Below, piece by piece: positions 21,238-29,526 of a stretch of DNA of 64,000 nucleotides. Both the position numbers and the translations under genes were made by a program. Within the stretch, counting starts at the first letter, position 1, and each line of letters begins with the position of its first letter. Where the stretch lies: assembly GCF_002174305.1 (NCBI RefSeq), contig NZ_MIJB01000007.1, forward strand, positions 1 through 64,000. Reading direction: 5' to 3'. The notes below the pieces were generated by a model. It saw only the letters and a program-made list of their open reading frames with translations. It was not told the origin of the DNA and ran no database searches. The stretch comes from Aeromicrobium sp. PE09-221 (GTDB lineage: Bacteria; Actinomycetota; Actinomycetes; Propionibacteriales; Nocardioidaceae).

Positions 21238-21346
21238 GCCGCTCTCGCCTGGGGGAAGAGCACGATAGGCCGACGGCGGCATTCGTCGGTGCTGATGGTT
21301 CGCTCGCTGCGCTCGCTCATGTGATTCAGTTTACGGGAAACAACAC

Positions 21347-21376
21347 TTGATTGAAAGTTCAACTAATGGGTATCGT
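21347..21376 (+). promoter_or_regulatory. yceI promoter with probable MarR operator
   Basis: The palindrome TTGAA-AG-TTCAA (21351-21362) lies in the MarR-YceI divergent gap. A candidate -35 TTGATT (21347-21352) and -10 TATCGT (21371-21376) are 18 bp apart, so the palindrome overlaps the -35 and spacer. A MarR dimer there would block the promoter. Confidence 0.55.
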
Positions 21377-21423
21377 GTCACCCATAGCCAGCTCGGCGTC
21401 CAGATTTCTTTCAAGGAGACAGC

Positions 21424-21969
21424 ATGACCACCACCGTGACCCCCGGTACCTGGAAGCTCGACCCCGCCCACACCGAGATCGGTTTCCAGGTGCGGCACAT
21501 CATGAGCAAGGTCCGGGGCAAGTTCGAGACCTTCGAGGGCACCCTCGTCACCGAGGCCGACCCGACGGCATCGCGCGTCGAGGTCTCGGTCGATCTCAGC
21601 TCGATCAACACCGGTGCCGCCGACCGTGATGCGCACCTGCGCTCCGCCGACTTTTTCGAGGTCGAGAGCTACCCGTCGATGACCTTCGTCAGCACGGGCG
21701 TGCAGCAGAAGAGCGATGACGAGTTCATCGTCACCGGCGACCTGAGCATCAAGGGCGTGACCAAGCCGCTCGAGCTCGAGGTCGAGTTCCTCGGTGAGGG
21801 TGGCGACCCGTGGGGCGGCACGCGCGTGGGCGTCGAGGCCAAGGGCGAGATCAGCCGCAAGGAGTTCGGCATCGACTTCAACATCCCGCTCGAGGGCGAC
21901 AAGGTGATGATCGGCGACAAGATCACGCTGCAGATCGTCGCCGAAGCGGTCCTCCAGTCCGGCGAGTGA
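21424..21969 (+). CDS. YceI family protein
   Basis: 181 residues of the YceI lipocalin-like family, which binds long isoprenoid or fatty-acyl molecules in a beta-barrel. The family start WKLDPAHTEIGFQVRHIMSK, the NTGAADRDAHLRSADFF segment and the ITGDLSIKGV-type strand (VTGDLSIKGVTKPLEL) are present. No signal peptide is seen, so this copy is cytoplasmic, as in many actinobacterial members. AAGGAG precedes the ATG. The paired MarR gene suggests stress- or ligand-induced expression. Confidence 0.9.
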   Translation: MTTTVTPGTWKLDPAHTEIGFQVRHIMSKVRGKFETFEGTLVTEADPTASRVEVSVDLSSINTGAADRDAHLRSADFFEVESYPSMTFVSTGVQQKSDDEFIVTGDLSIKGVTKPLELEVEFLGEGGDPWGGTRVGVEAKGEISRKEFGIDFNIPLEGDKVMIGDKITLQIVAEAVLQSGE

Positions 21970-21995
21970 CCTGAGGCCTCCCAATCGCGACGTAG

Positions 21996-22028
21996 CGAGC
22001 CCCCGCAGGGTCACCCTGCGGGGGCTCG
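21996..22028. terminator. Bidirectional terminator whose loop is a stop codon
   Basis: A perfect 15-bp stem CGAGCCCCCGCAGGG / CCCTGCGGGGGCTCG has a 3-nt loop TCA (22011-22013), which is the TGA stop of the minus-strand thioesterase. It serves both convergent genes. The last codons of the thioesterase are therefore constrained by the stem. Confidence 0.85.
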
Positions 22029-22544
22029 ACGCATTCCGGACAATCGGCGGCGCGCGGCCAGCGGCTCGCTGAGCGGCAGCTCCCAGGGGATCCGGCGGTG
22101 GGCATCGAGCAACTCGTCGAGGCGGCGGGCGAGGTCCTGGGGCATCGGGGTGATACGCCGGGTGGTCAGGTCGACGAAGGCCTCGATGAACTCGCTCGTG
22201 CTGGCGACCTTGCCGGTCGTCCGGTCCGCGAGGATCGTCATGCCGTGGATGATCTTGTCCGATCGGTCGAGGACCCGCCAGTGCACCGAGACGTCGTGGC
22301 CGATCAGAATCTCCGAGGAGAAGCGGATGTGCTGGGTGAGGCTGAAGGTGCCCTCGCCTCGTCCGGCGCGCGCCTCATCCAACCCCAGTTCCCCGGTGAA
22401 GGCGGCCTCGGCGCCCTCCATGTGCAGCGTGTAGTGGTGCTTGACATTGACGTGACCGTTGAGGTCCTCGAACTCGGGTGGCACGATCCGGCGGCGGATG
22501 ATGCCGAGCTCGTCGAGCTGCCCAATGGTGGGGGTGTCGGTCAC
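22011..22544 (-). CDS. Hotdog-fold acyl-CoA thioesterase family protein
   Basis: 177 residues of the 4-hydroxybenzoyl-CoA thioesterase-like hotdog family, which hydrolyses acyl-CoA. The segment FEDLNGHVNVKHHYTLHMEG corresponds to the catalytic region of the fold, where Asp-x-x-x-H-x-N is usual; here it reads EDLNGHVN. TFSLTQHIRFSSEI and a long HWRVLDRSDKIIHGM strand follow. A minus-strand promoter TTGACG-17-GATACC sits in the 75-bp gap to the TetR gene, overlapping a palindrome. It could be regulated together with the acyl-CoA genes to its right. Confidence 0.75.
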   Translation of the reverse strand: MTDTPTIGQLDELGIIRRRIVPPEFEDLNGHVNVKHHYTLHMEGAEAAFTGELGLDEARAGRGEGTFSLTQHIRFSSEILIGHDVSVHWRVLDRSDKIIHGMTILADRTTGKVASTSEFIEAFVDLTTRRITPMPQDLARRLDELLDAHRRIPWELPLSEPLAARRRLSGMRRAPAG

Positions 22545-22594
22545 GGCGGCTCCTCGAAGGCGTGATGATGTGATGTCGGTCTCACGACACCGAG

Positions 22595-22623
22595 GGTATC
22601 GCAGGTATTGACGTCAGCGTCAA
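22595..22623 (-). promoter_or_regulatory. Thioesterase promoter with TTGACG-N4-CGTCAA palindrome
   Basis: On the minus strand TTGACG (22623-22618), 17 bp and GATACC form a promoter for the thioesterase. The -35 is one arm of the palindrome TTGACGTCAGCGTCAA (22608-22623), a likely repressor site. It overlaps the TetR stop codon at 22620-22622. Confidence 0.6.
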
Positions 22624-23294
22624 GGGGTGGTGGCGCCGACCAGGGACATCGCCAGGTCGGCATAACGGAAACCCAGCGCCAATGGGGTGTGCGGCGACTC
22701 GTGACGGTACCAGCGGGCGATGTCGATGCAGTTCGACAGCAGCAGGATCTTCATCCACTCGATATCGGCGATCCGGAAGACGCCCTCGTCTACGCCGGCC
22801 TGCAGGATGCGGCGCATGTGCTCCTCGACGCCGCGGCGTAGCCTCCAGACGTCGGCGAAGCGGCGATCGTGGTGGAGTCGCATCTCGTACTCGATCGTGC
22901 GCGAGAACGTGTTCATCTCGGCATTGAAGGTGGCGAAGGAGGCGACCCCAATCCGCAGCTTGCTGGCGGGGTCGGACACCAGGTCGGCGGGCTCGTTGAA
23001 GGCCCCGGTGGACGTCTTGTGACCCTCGAGGGCGATGTGGTGGAAGAGCTCGACCTTCGACGAGAAGTGGATGTACACCGCCGCCGGGCTCATCTCGGCT
23101 CGCGCGGCGATCGCCCGCGTGGAGGCTCCGTGGTAGCCCAGTTCGGCGAAGGCGAGCGTGGCTCCGATCAGGATCTTGCGGGAAGGTCCGCTGGCCCGCT
23201 CGGCCCAGTAGCGTTCGATCACCTCGACCGCCTGCGGCTCGAGCTCGAGGGCCGCCGGGGCGGTCGGCGTCGCGTCGCTGCTCATGGCCGTCAT
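22620..23294 (-). CDS. TetR family transcriptional regulator
   Basis: 224 residues. The N-terminal HTH (GASTRAIAARAEMSPAAVYIHFSSKVELFHHI) is canonical, and the C-terminal ligand domain contains IEYEMRLHHDRRF. The sequence resembles TetR repressors of acyl-CoA metabolism. Start ATG 23294; ATG 23285 is possible. It is divergent from the biotin-carrier gene, with the palindrome ACTAAGCGTATGCTTAGT between them; related sites occur at three other acyl-CoA loci in this window. It is the likely regulator of the carboxylase island. Confidence 0.85.
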   Translation of the reverse strand: MTAMSSDATPTAPAALELEPQAVEVIERYWAERASGPSRKILIGATLAFAELGYHGASTRAIAARAEMSPAAVYIHFSSKVELFHHIALEGHKTSTGAFNEPADLVSDPASKLRIGVASFATFNAEMNTFSRTIEYEMRLHHDRRFADVWRLRRGVEEHMRRILQAGVDEGVFRIADIEWMKILLLSNCIDIARWYRHESPHTPLALGFRYADLAMSLVGATTP

Positions 23295-23382
23295 TCTCGC
23301 CGATCACCGGCTCCTTGCCCGTCGTGACCCGGTGTGATGCGCTCACCCGGCCCGGCACGCGGACCTTTGGGAGATCGCTGAG

Positions 23383-23400
23383 ACTAAGCGTATGCTTAGT
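23383..23400. promoter_or_regulatory. TAAGC-type operator, site 1
   Basis: ACTAAGCGTATGCTTAGT, a palindrome with one mismatched pair near its centre, lies between the TetR and biotin-carrier genes. It belongs with sites at 23755-23772, 34515-34530 and 51187-51202. It is a likely TetR binding site controlling both directions. Confidence 0.75.
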
Positions 23401-23437
23401 TTTCTCAGTGATCAATGAACGAAAGGGCAGCGAAAAG

Positions 23438-23650
23438 ATGACTGACGTGCGAGCGGAGATGTCCGCCTCGGTGTTCCGGATCGATGCCTCGGCGGGCGAT
23501 GAGGTCGCGGCGGGTGATGCCCTGATCGTCCTCGAGTCCATGAAGATGGAGATCCCGGTCCTGGCCGGGAGTGCGGGCGTTGTCAAAGAAATACTGGTAA
23601 AGCAGGGAGAAATCGTCGAAGAGGGGGCGTTGCTGGCGCGACTTGGCTAA
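23438..23650 (+). CDS. Stand-alone biotin carboxyl carrier protein 1
   Basis: 70 residues consisting of just the biotinyl domain. The biotin Lys is K36 in ESMKMEIP. It carries CO2 from biotin carboxylase to the carboxyltransferase. Most actinobacterial acyl-CoA carboxylases fuse this domain to biotin carboxylase; here it is free and the carboxylase subunit lies 9 kb downstream in the same orientation. An upstream in-frame extension to 23315 would run through the operator and is rejected. A second stand-alone carrier exists at 52802. Confidence 0.85.
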   Translation: MTDVRAEMSASVFRIDASAGDEVAAGDALIVLESMKMEIPVLAGSAGVVKEILVKQGEIVEEGALLARLG

Positions 23651-23711
23651 GCGGGGGTGGAGGTGGTGCCGGCGGTCCAATGGGTCGTCGGCATCACTCT
23701 GTACGGGGGCT

Positions 23712-23741
23712 TGCGCTCTGTGATGCGCATCACCTAGCATG
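23712..23741 (+). promoter_or_regulatory. Promoter of the carboxyltransferase-ligase-ABC operon
   Basis: TTGCGC (23712-23717), an 18-bp spacer and TAGCAT (23736-23741) lie in the gap after the biotin-carrier gene. The operator at 23755-23772 is just downstream of the predicted start point, where a bound repressor would block elongation. Confidence 0.5.
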
Positions 23742-23754
23742 ACTTCTCGCCGGC

Positions 23755-23772
23755 CTAAGCGATCGCTTAGGA
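23755..23772. promoter_or_regulatory. TAAGC-type operator, site 2 (perfect 18-bp palindrome)
   Basis: CCTAAGCGATCGCTTAGG is identical to its reverse complement. It is the most symmetrical of the four related sites and lies 28 bp before the GTG of the carboxyltransferase. Confidence 0.8.
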
Positions 23773-23799
23773 CGCATCGCAGCGAGAGGACGTGCCGCA

Positions 23800-25341
23800 G
23801 TGTCATCGATCTGGTCAGCGGAGATCGCCGAGCTCGAGCGTCGCCGTGCCATGGCCGACGAACTCGGGGGGCCCGAGAAGGTCCGCCGCCAGCACGCGGC
23901 CGGTCGCAGCACCGTGACCGAGCGGGTGACCGCCCTGCTCGACGAGGGCAGTTTCGAGCAGATCGGCTCCCTCGCCGGCTTCCCGGACGAGACGGGAGAG
24001 CGCATCGTCCCCACCAACTTCGTCTTCGGCCTCGGCACCGTCTCGGGTCGGCGTGTGGTCGTCGGCGCCGATGACTTCACCGTGCGAGGGGGAGCGGCCG
24101 ATGCCTCGATCATGGCCAAGCAGGTCGACTCCGAGCGCTTGGCCGCTGCGTACCGGCTGCCGCTGATCCGTCTCGTCGAGGGGACCGGTGGGGGCGGAAG
24201 CGTACGGATGCTGGAGCGGTCCGGCTATACCTATGTCCCGGCCAACCCGGGCTGGGACACCGTCGTGGACAATCTCTCGCTGGTGCCCGTGATCGCCGCA
24301 TGTATGGGACCTGTGGCCGGACTCGGGGCAGCGCGCGTCGTCATGAGCCACTTCAGCGTGCTCATCGAAGGCACCTCCCAGCTCTTCGTCGCGGGGCCTC
24401 CGGTCGTGCGGCATGCGACGGGTGAGGATCTGGACAAGGAACAACTCGGCGGTGCCGAGGTGCACCGCCGCAGCGGTGCGGTCGATCAGATCGTGCCGGA
24501 CGAGCCGTCGGCGCTCGCCGCGATCCGCGGGTTCCTCTCCTACCTCCCGTCGAGTGTCTACGAGCTCCCGCCCGTCATCGAGGGGCGGCCCGCGGCCGGG
24601 GACGCGGAGTCCCTGGCCGATGCCGTACCCCGCAATCGGCGTCAGCCGTATCGCCTCCGCCCGATCCTCGATGCGGTGTTCGACGAGGGCTCGGTGTTCG
24701 ACTACACCTGCTACTCGGGTTCGGTCTACACGGGGCTGGCGCGGCTCGACGGGTGTCCAGTCGGCGTGGTGGCGACGGACCCCTACAAAGGCGCCACGAT
24801 GACGCCGAACGGTGCCGACGCGCTCACCCGGCTCGTTGACCTCTGTGAGACCTTCCATCTGCCGATCGTCAGTCTTACGGACCAGGCCGGCATGATGATC
24901 GGCTTGCAGGCCGAGAGGACCGCCTCGATCCGCCGGGGGGCGCGAGCCGTCGCGGCCGTCTATCAGGCCCGCGTGCCCATGGCGGAGATCATCGTGCGCC
25001 GGGTCTTCGGCGTCGGCGGCGCCGGCCAGGTCAACCGCCATCGCTACAACCGCCAGTGGGCCTGGCCTTCGGGGGACTGGGGTTCGCTCCCGGTCGAGGG
25101 CGGCATCGAGGCTGCGTATCGCGCCGACCTCGAGTCCTCGGACGACCCCGAGGCCATGTTGGCGGAGATCCGCGAACGACTCGAGGCCCTGCGCTCTCCC
25201 TTCCGGACGGCCGAGCGCTACGGCGTACACGACGTGGTCGACCCGCGCCGCAGCCGCGAACTGCTAACCCGCTGGGTGCACGACGCCTACCGCATCCTTC
25301 CCGAGCTCCTTGGTCCCCCCTCTTTCGGAACGAGGCCCTGA
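23800..25341 (+). CDS. Acyl-CoA carboxylase, carboxyltransferase subunit (divergent)
   Basis: 513 residues with the two crotonase-like halves of biotin-dependent carboxyltransferases. Recognisable parts are the DDFTVRGGAADASIMAKQVD segment, VMSHFSVLIEGTSQLFVAG, TGEDLDKEQLGGAEVHRRSG and the C-terminal QAGMMIG and VFGVGGAGQVNRH. The region that in propionyl-CoA carboxylases reads like WPTAEIAVMGPEGA is WPSGDWGSLPVEGGI here, so the substrate pocket probably differs. Compare the canonical paralogue at 51321. The TGA overlaps the ligase ATG by one base. Acceptor substrate unknown; not obviously acetyl- or propionyl-CoA. Confidence 0.85.
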   Translation: MSSIWSAEIAELERRRAMADELGGPEKVRRQHAAGRSTVTERVTALLDEGSFEQIGSLAGFPDETGERIVPTNFVFGLGTVSGRRVVVGADDFTVRGGAADASIMAKQVDSERLAAAYRLPLIRLVEGTGGGGSVRMLERSGYTYVPANPGWDTVVDNLSLVPVIAACMGPVAGLGAARVVMSHFSVLIEGTSQLFVAGPPVVRHATGEDLDKEQLGGAEVHRRSGAVDQIVPDEPSALAAIRGFLSYLPSSVYELPPVIEGRPAAGDAESLADAVPRNRRQPYRLRPILDAVFDEGSVFDYTCYSGSVYTGLARLDGCPVGVVATDPYKGATMTPNGADALTRLVDLCETFHLPIVSLTDQAGMMIGLQAERTASIRRGARAVAAVYQARVPMAEIIVRRVFGVGGAGQVNRHRYNRQWAWPSGDWGSLPVEGGIEAAYRADLESSDDPEAMLAEIRERLEALRSPFRTAERYGVHDVVDPRRSRELLTRWVHDAYRILPELLGPPSFGTRP

Positions 25342-27011
25342 TGACACGTACTCCAGCAGAGCTCGAGGAGATCCTCGAGTTCGACTTCCCGACGGCTGTG
25401 GCGGCGCTGGACCACCATGTGGCAGCCACGCCGGACCGGCTCGCGGTGCACTACGGCGAGACCGGTGAGAACCTGCGCTACGGCGAGTTCGGCGCGCTCA
25501 CCGACCGTATCGCCGGCCGGCTCAGCGCGGCGGGGATCGGCCCGGGTGATCGCGTGAGCGTGCTCACCGTCCGGCCCCTCGTCTCGACCCTCACGATGTA
25601 CGGACTCTGGAAGGCGAGAGCCGTCTACGCCCCGGTCAACTTCCAGTACACGGGGGACCTGCTCGCCTATCAGCTGGAGGACACAGGAGCAGCGCTGCTC
25701 ATCGTCGACGCCGAGTTGCTCGACCGGGTCCGGGCCGTGGAGTCCCTGCTTGCACACCCGCCACGCGTGCTCGTGGTGGAATCTGGGCTGGGCGGCGAGT
25801 TCGGCGAGCTCCTCGGACCGGCCGAGCGCCCGCAGGCCGAGGTCGCCTACGACGATCCGGCCAATATCATCTACACCTCCGGCACGACCGGCCCCTCCAA
25901 GGGAGTCGTGCAGTCTCATCGCTGGATCAACGGGTACACGTGGATCGGCCGCGCGATGCTGACCCCCGAGGACGTCGTCTACAACGACCTGCCGATGTAT
26001 CACGTGGGCGGAGCCCACTTCAATGTCGTGCGTGCACTGTGGACCGGTGCCTCGGTCAGCCTCTGGGACCGGTTCAGCCCCTCGGACTTCTGGCGGAGGA
26101 TCCGCTCGACCGGATGCACGACCGCCGTGCTGCTCGATGTCATGACTCCCTGGCTCCTGAATGCCGAGCCGAGCGGTGAGGATCGGCTCAATCCCCTCAA
26201 CAAGGTCCACATGCAGCCACTGCCGGCGAACCACCACGATTTCGCGGAGCGATTCGGCATCGACTTCGTGACCTCGGGCTTCGGGCAGTCGGAGACCGGC
26301 GCGGCCCTGATGACCCTGACCGAGCAGACTCGCGAGGGAGAGGGAACCCCCGTAGAGCTCTATCGAGGACGGAGCCATGCCGAACTGCGGGAGGCCTTCG
26401 CCCGGTACGGGCTACCGGTCCTGAACGGGGCGGAGCGCGTGCCCAAGGCGATCATGGGCAAGCCGGCCCCCTTCATGGAGATCGTCGTGCTCGACGACCG
26501 CGACCGCGTATGCCCCGACGGTGTCGTCGGCCAGCTCGCGATGAGACCGCGGCTCCCGGCGCTCATCCACCACGAGTACCTGAAGAAACCCGAGGCGACG
26601 GTCAAGGCGTGGCGCAATCTGTGGTTCCACACCGGGGACGCGGCATTCCGGCAGGAGGACGGCATCTTCATCTACGTCGATCGTCTCGGGGACCGGATCC
26701 GGGTACGCGGGGAGAACATCTCCAGTTTCCACATCGAGGAGATCGTCGCCAAGCACCCCTCGGTCCAGCTCGCGGCGGTCATCGCCGTGCCGAGCGAGGA
26801 GGGCGACGAGGACGACGTGATCGCCTTCGTCGAGCCGGCCGATCCCGATGCCTTCGACAGCGAGGTCCTCGTCGCATATTGCCACGAGGCCATGCCCAAG
26901 TTCATGCGCCCGCGCGCCTTCGTGCCCGTGACGCAGATCCCTCGTACTCCCACCAACAAGATCGAGAAATACAAGTTGCGTCAGCAGTGGACGGAAGGAC
27001 AGCAATCATGA
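25341..27011 (+). CDS. Acyl-CoA ligase (AMP-forming)
   Basis: 556 residues of the ANL superfamily. The ATP loop YTSGTTGPSKGV lies near 177, YHVGGAHF and the A5-like SGFGQSETGAA motif follow, then TGDAAF and the hinge region DRIRVRGENISSFHIEEI. The C-terminal Lys in TPTNKIEKYKL is intact. Overall it resembles CaiC-type carnitine/crotonobetaine-CoA ligases and other ligases of short or branched acids. It probably makes the CoA thioester that the adjacent carboxyltransferase uses. It overlaps the solute-binding protein start (ATGATGA), so import and activation are coupled. Confidence 0.85.
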   Translation: MTRTPAELEEILEFDFPTAVAALDHHVAATPDRLAVHYGETGENLRYGEFGALTDRIAGRLSAAGIGPGDRVSVLTVRPLVSTLTMYGLWKARAVYAPVNFQYTGDLLAYQLEDTGAALLIVDAELLDRVRAVESLLAHPPRVLVVESGLGGEFGELLGPAERPQAEVAYDDPANIIYTSGTTGPSKGVVQSHRWINGYTWIGRAMLTPEDVVYNDLPMYHVGGAHFNVVRALWTGASVSLWDRFSPSDFWRRIRSTGCTTAVLLDVMTPWLLNAEPSGEDRLNPLNKVHMQPLPANHHDFAERFGIDFVTSGFGQSETGAALMTLTEQTREGEGTPVELYRGRSHAELREAFARYGLPVLNGAERVPKAIMGKPAPFMEIVVLDDRDRVCPDGVVGQLAMRPRLPALIHHEYLKKPEATVKAWRNLWFHTGDAAFRQEDGIFIYVDRLGDRIRVRGENISSFHIEEIVAKHPSVQLAAVIAVPSEEGDEDDVIAFVEPADPDAFDSEVLVAYCHEAMPKFMRPRAFVPVTQIPRTPTNKIEKYKLRQQWTEGQQS

Positions 27012-28522
27012 TGAGACGATCTCGCTGGGGAGCGTTCGTGGCTGCGACGCTGCTCGCCACGCTCACCGCCTGCGGTGGCGGTGGCGGCTCCTCGGACCAG
27101 GACAAGGACCTGAAGGTCGCGGCGGCTGCCGATGCCTCGTCGCTCGACCCCATCCGCGGCAACGCCGGAACCGACCACGTGCTGCTCTATCCGATCTACG
27201 ACACCCTGGTGTCCTTCGACTCCGGCCTGGAGGCCGAACCGGGTCTGGCGGAGTCGTGGGAGCAGGTCTCGCCGACCGAGCTGAGTCTGACGCTGCGTGA
27301 GGGCGTCGCCTTCCACGATGGCGAGCCGCTGGACGCCGAGGCCGTCAAGTACAACCTCGATCGGGCGATGGGGGAGGGCTCCAATATCCAGGCGGATCTC
27401 GCCGCGGTGCGCGAGGTCCGCGTCGACGACGAGCAGACCGTCACCCTGCTGCTGGACCACCCCGATGCCTCGCTCCTGCTGGTGCTGGCCGACCGGGCCG
27501 GCATGATGGTCTCGCCGAAGGCCGCCGAGGAGGCGGGCGGAGACTTGAGCACTCACCCGGTCGGCGCTGGTGGATGGTCCTTCGTGGAGTGGCGTCGCGG
27601 GGACTCGCTCAAGGTCGAGCGCTTCGACGACTACTGGGACACCGATGTCGACCGGGTCGCGGGGATCACGTTCAACATCATCCCGGATCCGAAGACGCGG
27701 GTGACCTCGCTGCGATCGGGACAGCAGGATGTCTCGATGGAGATCGCCCCCTCGGATGCGGACTCGCTGGAGAGCGCGAGCGGTGTGAGCCTGGATCAGT
27801 CCCCGCGCGTCAACCTGCACCAGGTCTATCTGAACCGCGCCTCCGAGGAGCTGGGCGATCCGCAGGTCCGCCGGGCGCTGTCCTTGGCGGTCGACCGCGA
27901 GGTCGTGCTCAAGAGCGGCTACTTCGATCGTGGCAGCGTCGCCCACGGAGCGCTTCCCGACGGCTACTGGGCGGCGCCTCCGGAGTCGGTGGTCTACGAG
28001 CACGATCCGCAGGAGGCCGAGCGACTGCTGGCCGAGGCTGGGATCTCGGGGCTGTCTTTCGACATGATCGTCAACGCCGACTCCCAGACGACTCGCGTGG
28101 CCGAGATCCTCAAGGAGCAGTGGGCCGAGATCGGCGTCACCGTCAACATCATCCCGCGCGAGATCGTGCAGGCGACGAACGATTACTTCAACGATCGCAA
28201 GGCCCCGGCCCTGCTGTCGCAGTGGACCGGTCGACCTGACCCGGCGATGACCTATCGCCTGATGTTCTCCGCCGAGGGGTACTTCAACACCTCCGACGAG
28301 GCCGTCCCCGGCATCGACGAGGCGCTCGCCCAGGCGGACCAGTCGGTGGAGCCGTCCGAGCGCAAACCGGGCTTCGACGCCGCCGCTGAGGCCGTCTACG
28401 CGGACACCCCGTTCTTCCCGCTGGCCTTCCAGGACTCGCTGATCGGCCTGCGCGATGACGTCCGGGGATTCGAGTCCAATCTGCTCGGCAAGCCGAAGTT
28501 CCTCGGCGTGTCCTTCGGCTGA
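27008..28522 (+). CDS. ABC transporter substrate-binding lipoprotein (peptide/opine/nickel type), island I
   Basis: 504 residues of solute-binding family 5. A signal sequence ends in the lipobox LTAC followed by poly-Gly, so the protein is tethered outside the membrane. The family segments EPGLAESWEQVSPTELSLTL and LREGVAFHDGEPLDAEAVKY are present. Two adjacent ATGs (27008, 27011) overlap the ligase stop. Although this family is named for peptides, members bind sugars, amino acids and aromatic or other small acids. The surrounding ligase and carboxylase suggest a carboxylic acid or a conjugate of one. Confidence 0.88.
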   Translation: MMRRSRWGAFVAATLLATLTACGGGGGSSDQDKDLKVAAAADASSLDPIRGNAGTDHVLLYPIYDTLVSFDSGLEAEPGLAESWEQVSPTELSLTLREGVAFHDGEPLDAEAVKYNLDRAMGEGSNIQADLAAVREVRVDDEQTVTLLLDHPDASLLLVLADRAGMMVSPKAAEEAGGDLSTHPVGAGGWSFVEWRRGDSLKVERFDDYWDTDVDRVAGITFNIIPDPKTRVTSLRSGQQDVSMEIAPSDADSLESASGVSLDQSPRVNLHQVYLNRASEELGDPQVRRALSLAVDREVVLKSGYFDRGSVAHGALPDGYWAAPPESVVYEHDPQEAERLLAEAGISGLSFDMIVNADSQTTRVAEILKEQWAEIGVTVNIIPREIVQATNDYFNDRKAPALLSQWTGRPDPAMTYRLMFSAEGYFNTSDEAVPGIDEALAQADQSVEPSERKPGFDAAAEAVYADTPFFPLAFQDSLIGLRDDVRGFESNLLGKPKFLGVSFG

Positions 28523-28545
28523 CCGAGGTGAGGGAGGTGGTGACG

Positions 28546-29526
28546 ATGCCGGTGCTCAACGTCCAGGGACTCGAGGTGTTCTTCGGTCACGGCGAGGAGC
28601 GCGTGCAGGCTCTGCACGATGTCAGCTTCACGATCGACCGCGGCGAGATCGTCGGGCTCGTCGGGGAGAGCGGCAGCGGCAAGACCGTCACCTCCCTCGC
28701 GCTGATGGGTCTGCTCGATCCGCGGTCCTCGCGAATCGAAGGGCAGGCCGAACTCGGCGGCACGCGGCTCTGGGACGACGCCAACCGGCGTCGGCCCCAG
28801 GTCGAGGTGCCCATGGCTATGGTCTTCCAGGAGCCCATGACGGCTCTGGACCCGGTCTTCTCGATCGGCTATCAGCTGATCGAGACCTTGCGTCTGCGCC
28901 AGGGGCTGTCGAAGGCGCGAGCGCGAGCAGCGGCTCTGGAACTCCTGGACGCGGTCGGCATCTCGGACCCCCGGGCGCGGCTGCGGGCGTATCCGCATGA
29001 GCTGTCCGGAGGGATGCGCCAGCGCGTGATGATCGCCATCGCCCTGGCGTGCGCGCCGGAGCTGCTGATCGCCGACGAACCCACCACGGCGGTCGACGTG
29101 ACCATCCAGGCGCAGTTGCTCGAGCTGATCAGAGACATCGCAGCCGACCGGGGAATGTCGGTGCTGTTCGTGACCCACGATCTCGGTGTCGTCGCCGAGA
29201 CCTGCGATCGGATGATCACGATGTACGCCGGCCGCATCGTCGAACGGGGACCGGTGGGTGAGGTCCTGGCCGCCCCCGCGCACCCCTACACCGGGGGGTT
29301 GCTGGCCGCACTGCCCTCCCCGGAGCACCGGGACCGCAGGCTCGCGACGATCCCCGGCCGCGTGCCACCGCCGGGGGAGCGCATCACCGGTTGTGTCTTC
29401 GCACCGCGCTGCCAGCACCGAGCCGACATCTGCGCTGAGCCGATCGAGCTCGGTCCCTTCGACGACACCCGAGAGGTCCGCTGTGCGCGAGCCCACGAGA
29501 TCCACGCGACAGGAGCCGATAGATGA
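28546..29526 (+). CDS. ABC transporter ATPase (DppD/OppD type), island I
   Basis: 326 residues. Walker A GESGSGKT (40-47), signature LSGGMRQR, Walker B LLIADEPTTAVD, and the C-terminal OppD extension with GCVFAPRCQHRADIC, whose Cys pattern binds an Fe-S cluster in some homologues. ATG 28546 is preferred over GTG 28528 because GGGAGG (28533-28538) lies 7 bases upstream. It hydrolyses ATP for the importer together with the next gene, with which it overlaps by ATGA. Confidence 0.92.
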   Translation: MPVLNVQGLEVFFGHGEERVQALHDVSFTIDRGEIVGLVGESGSGKTVTSLALMGLLDPRSSRIEGQAELGGTRLWDDANRRRPQVEVPMAMVFQEPMTALDPVFSIGYQLIETLRLRQGLSKARARAAALELLDAVGISDPRARLRAYPHELSGGMRQRVMIAIALACAPELLIADEPTTAVDVTIQAQLLELIRDIAADRGMSVLFVTHDLGVVAETCDRMITMYAGRIVERGPVGEVLAAPAHPYTGGLLAALPSPEHRDRRLATIPGRVPPPGERITGCVFAPRCQHRADICAEPIELGPFDDTREVRCARAHEIHATGADR

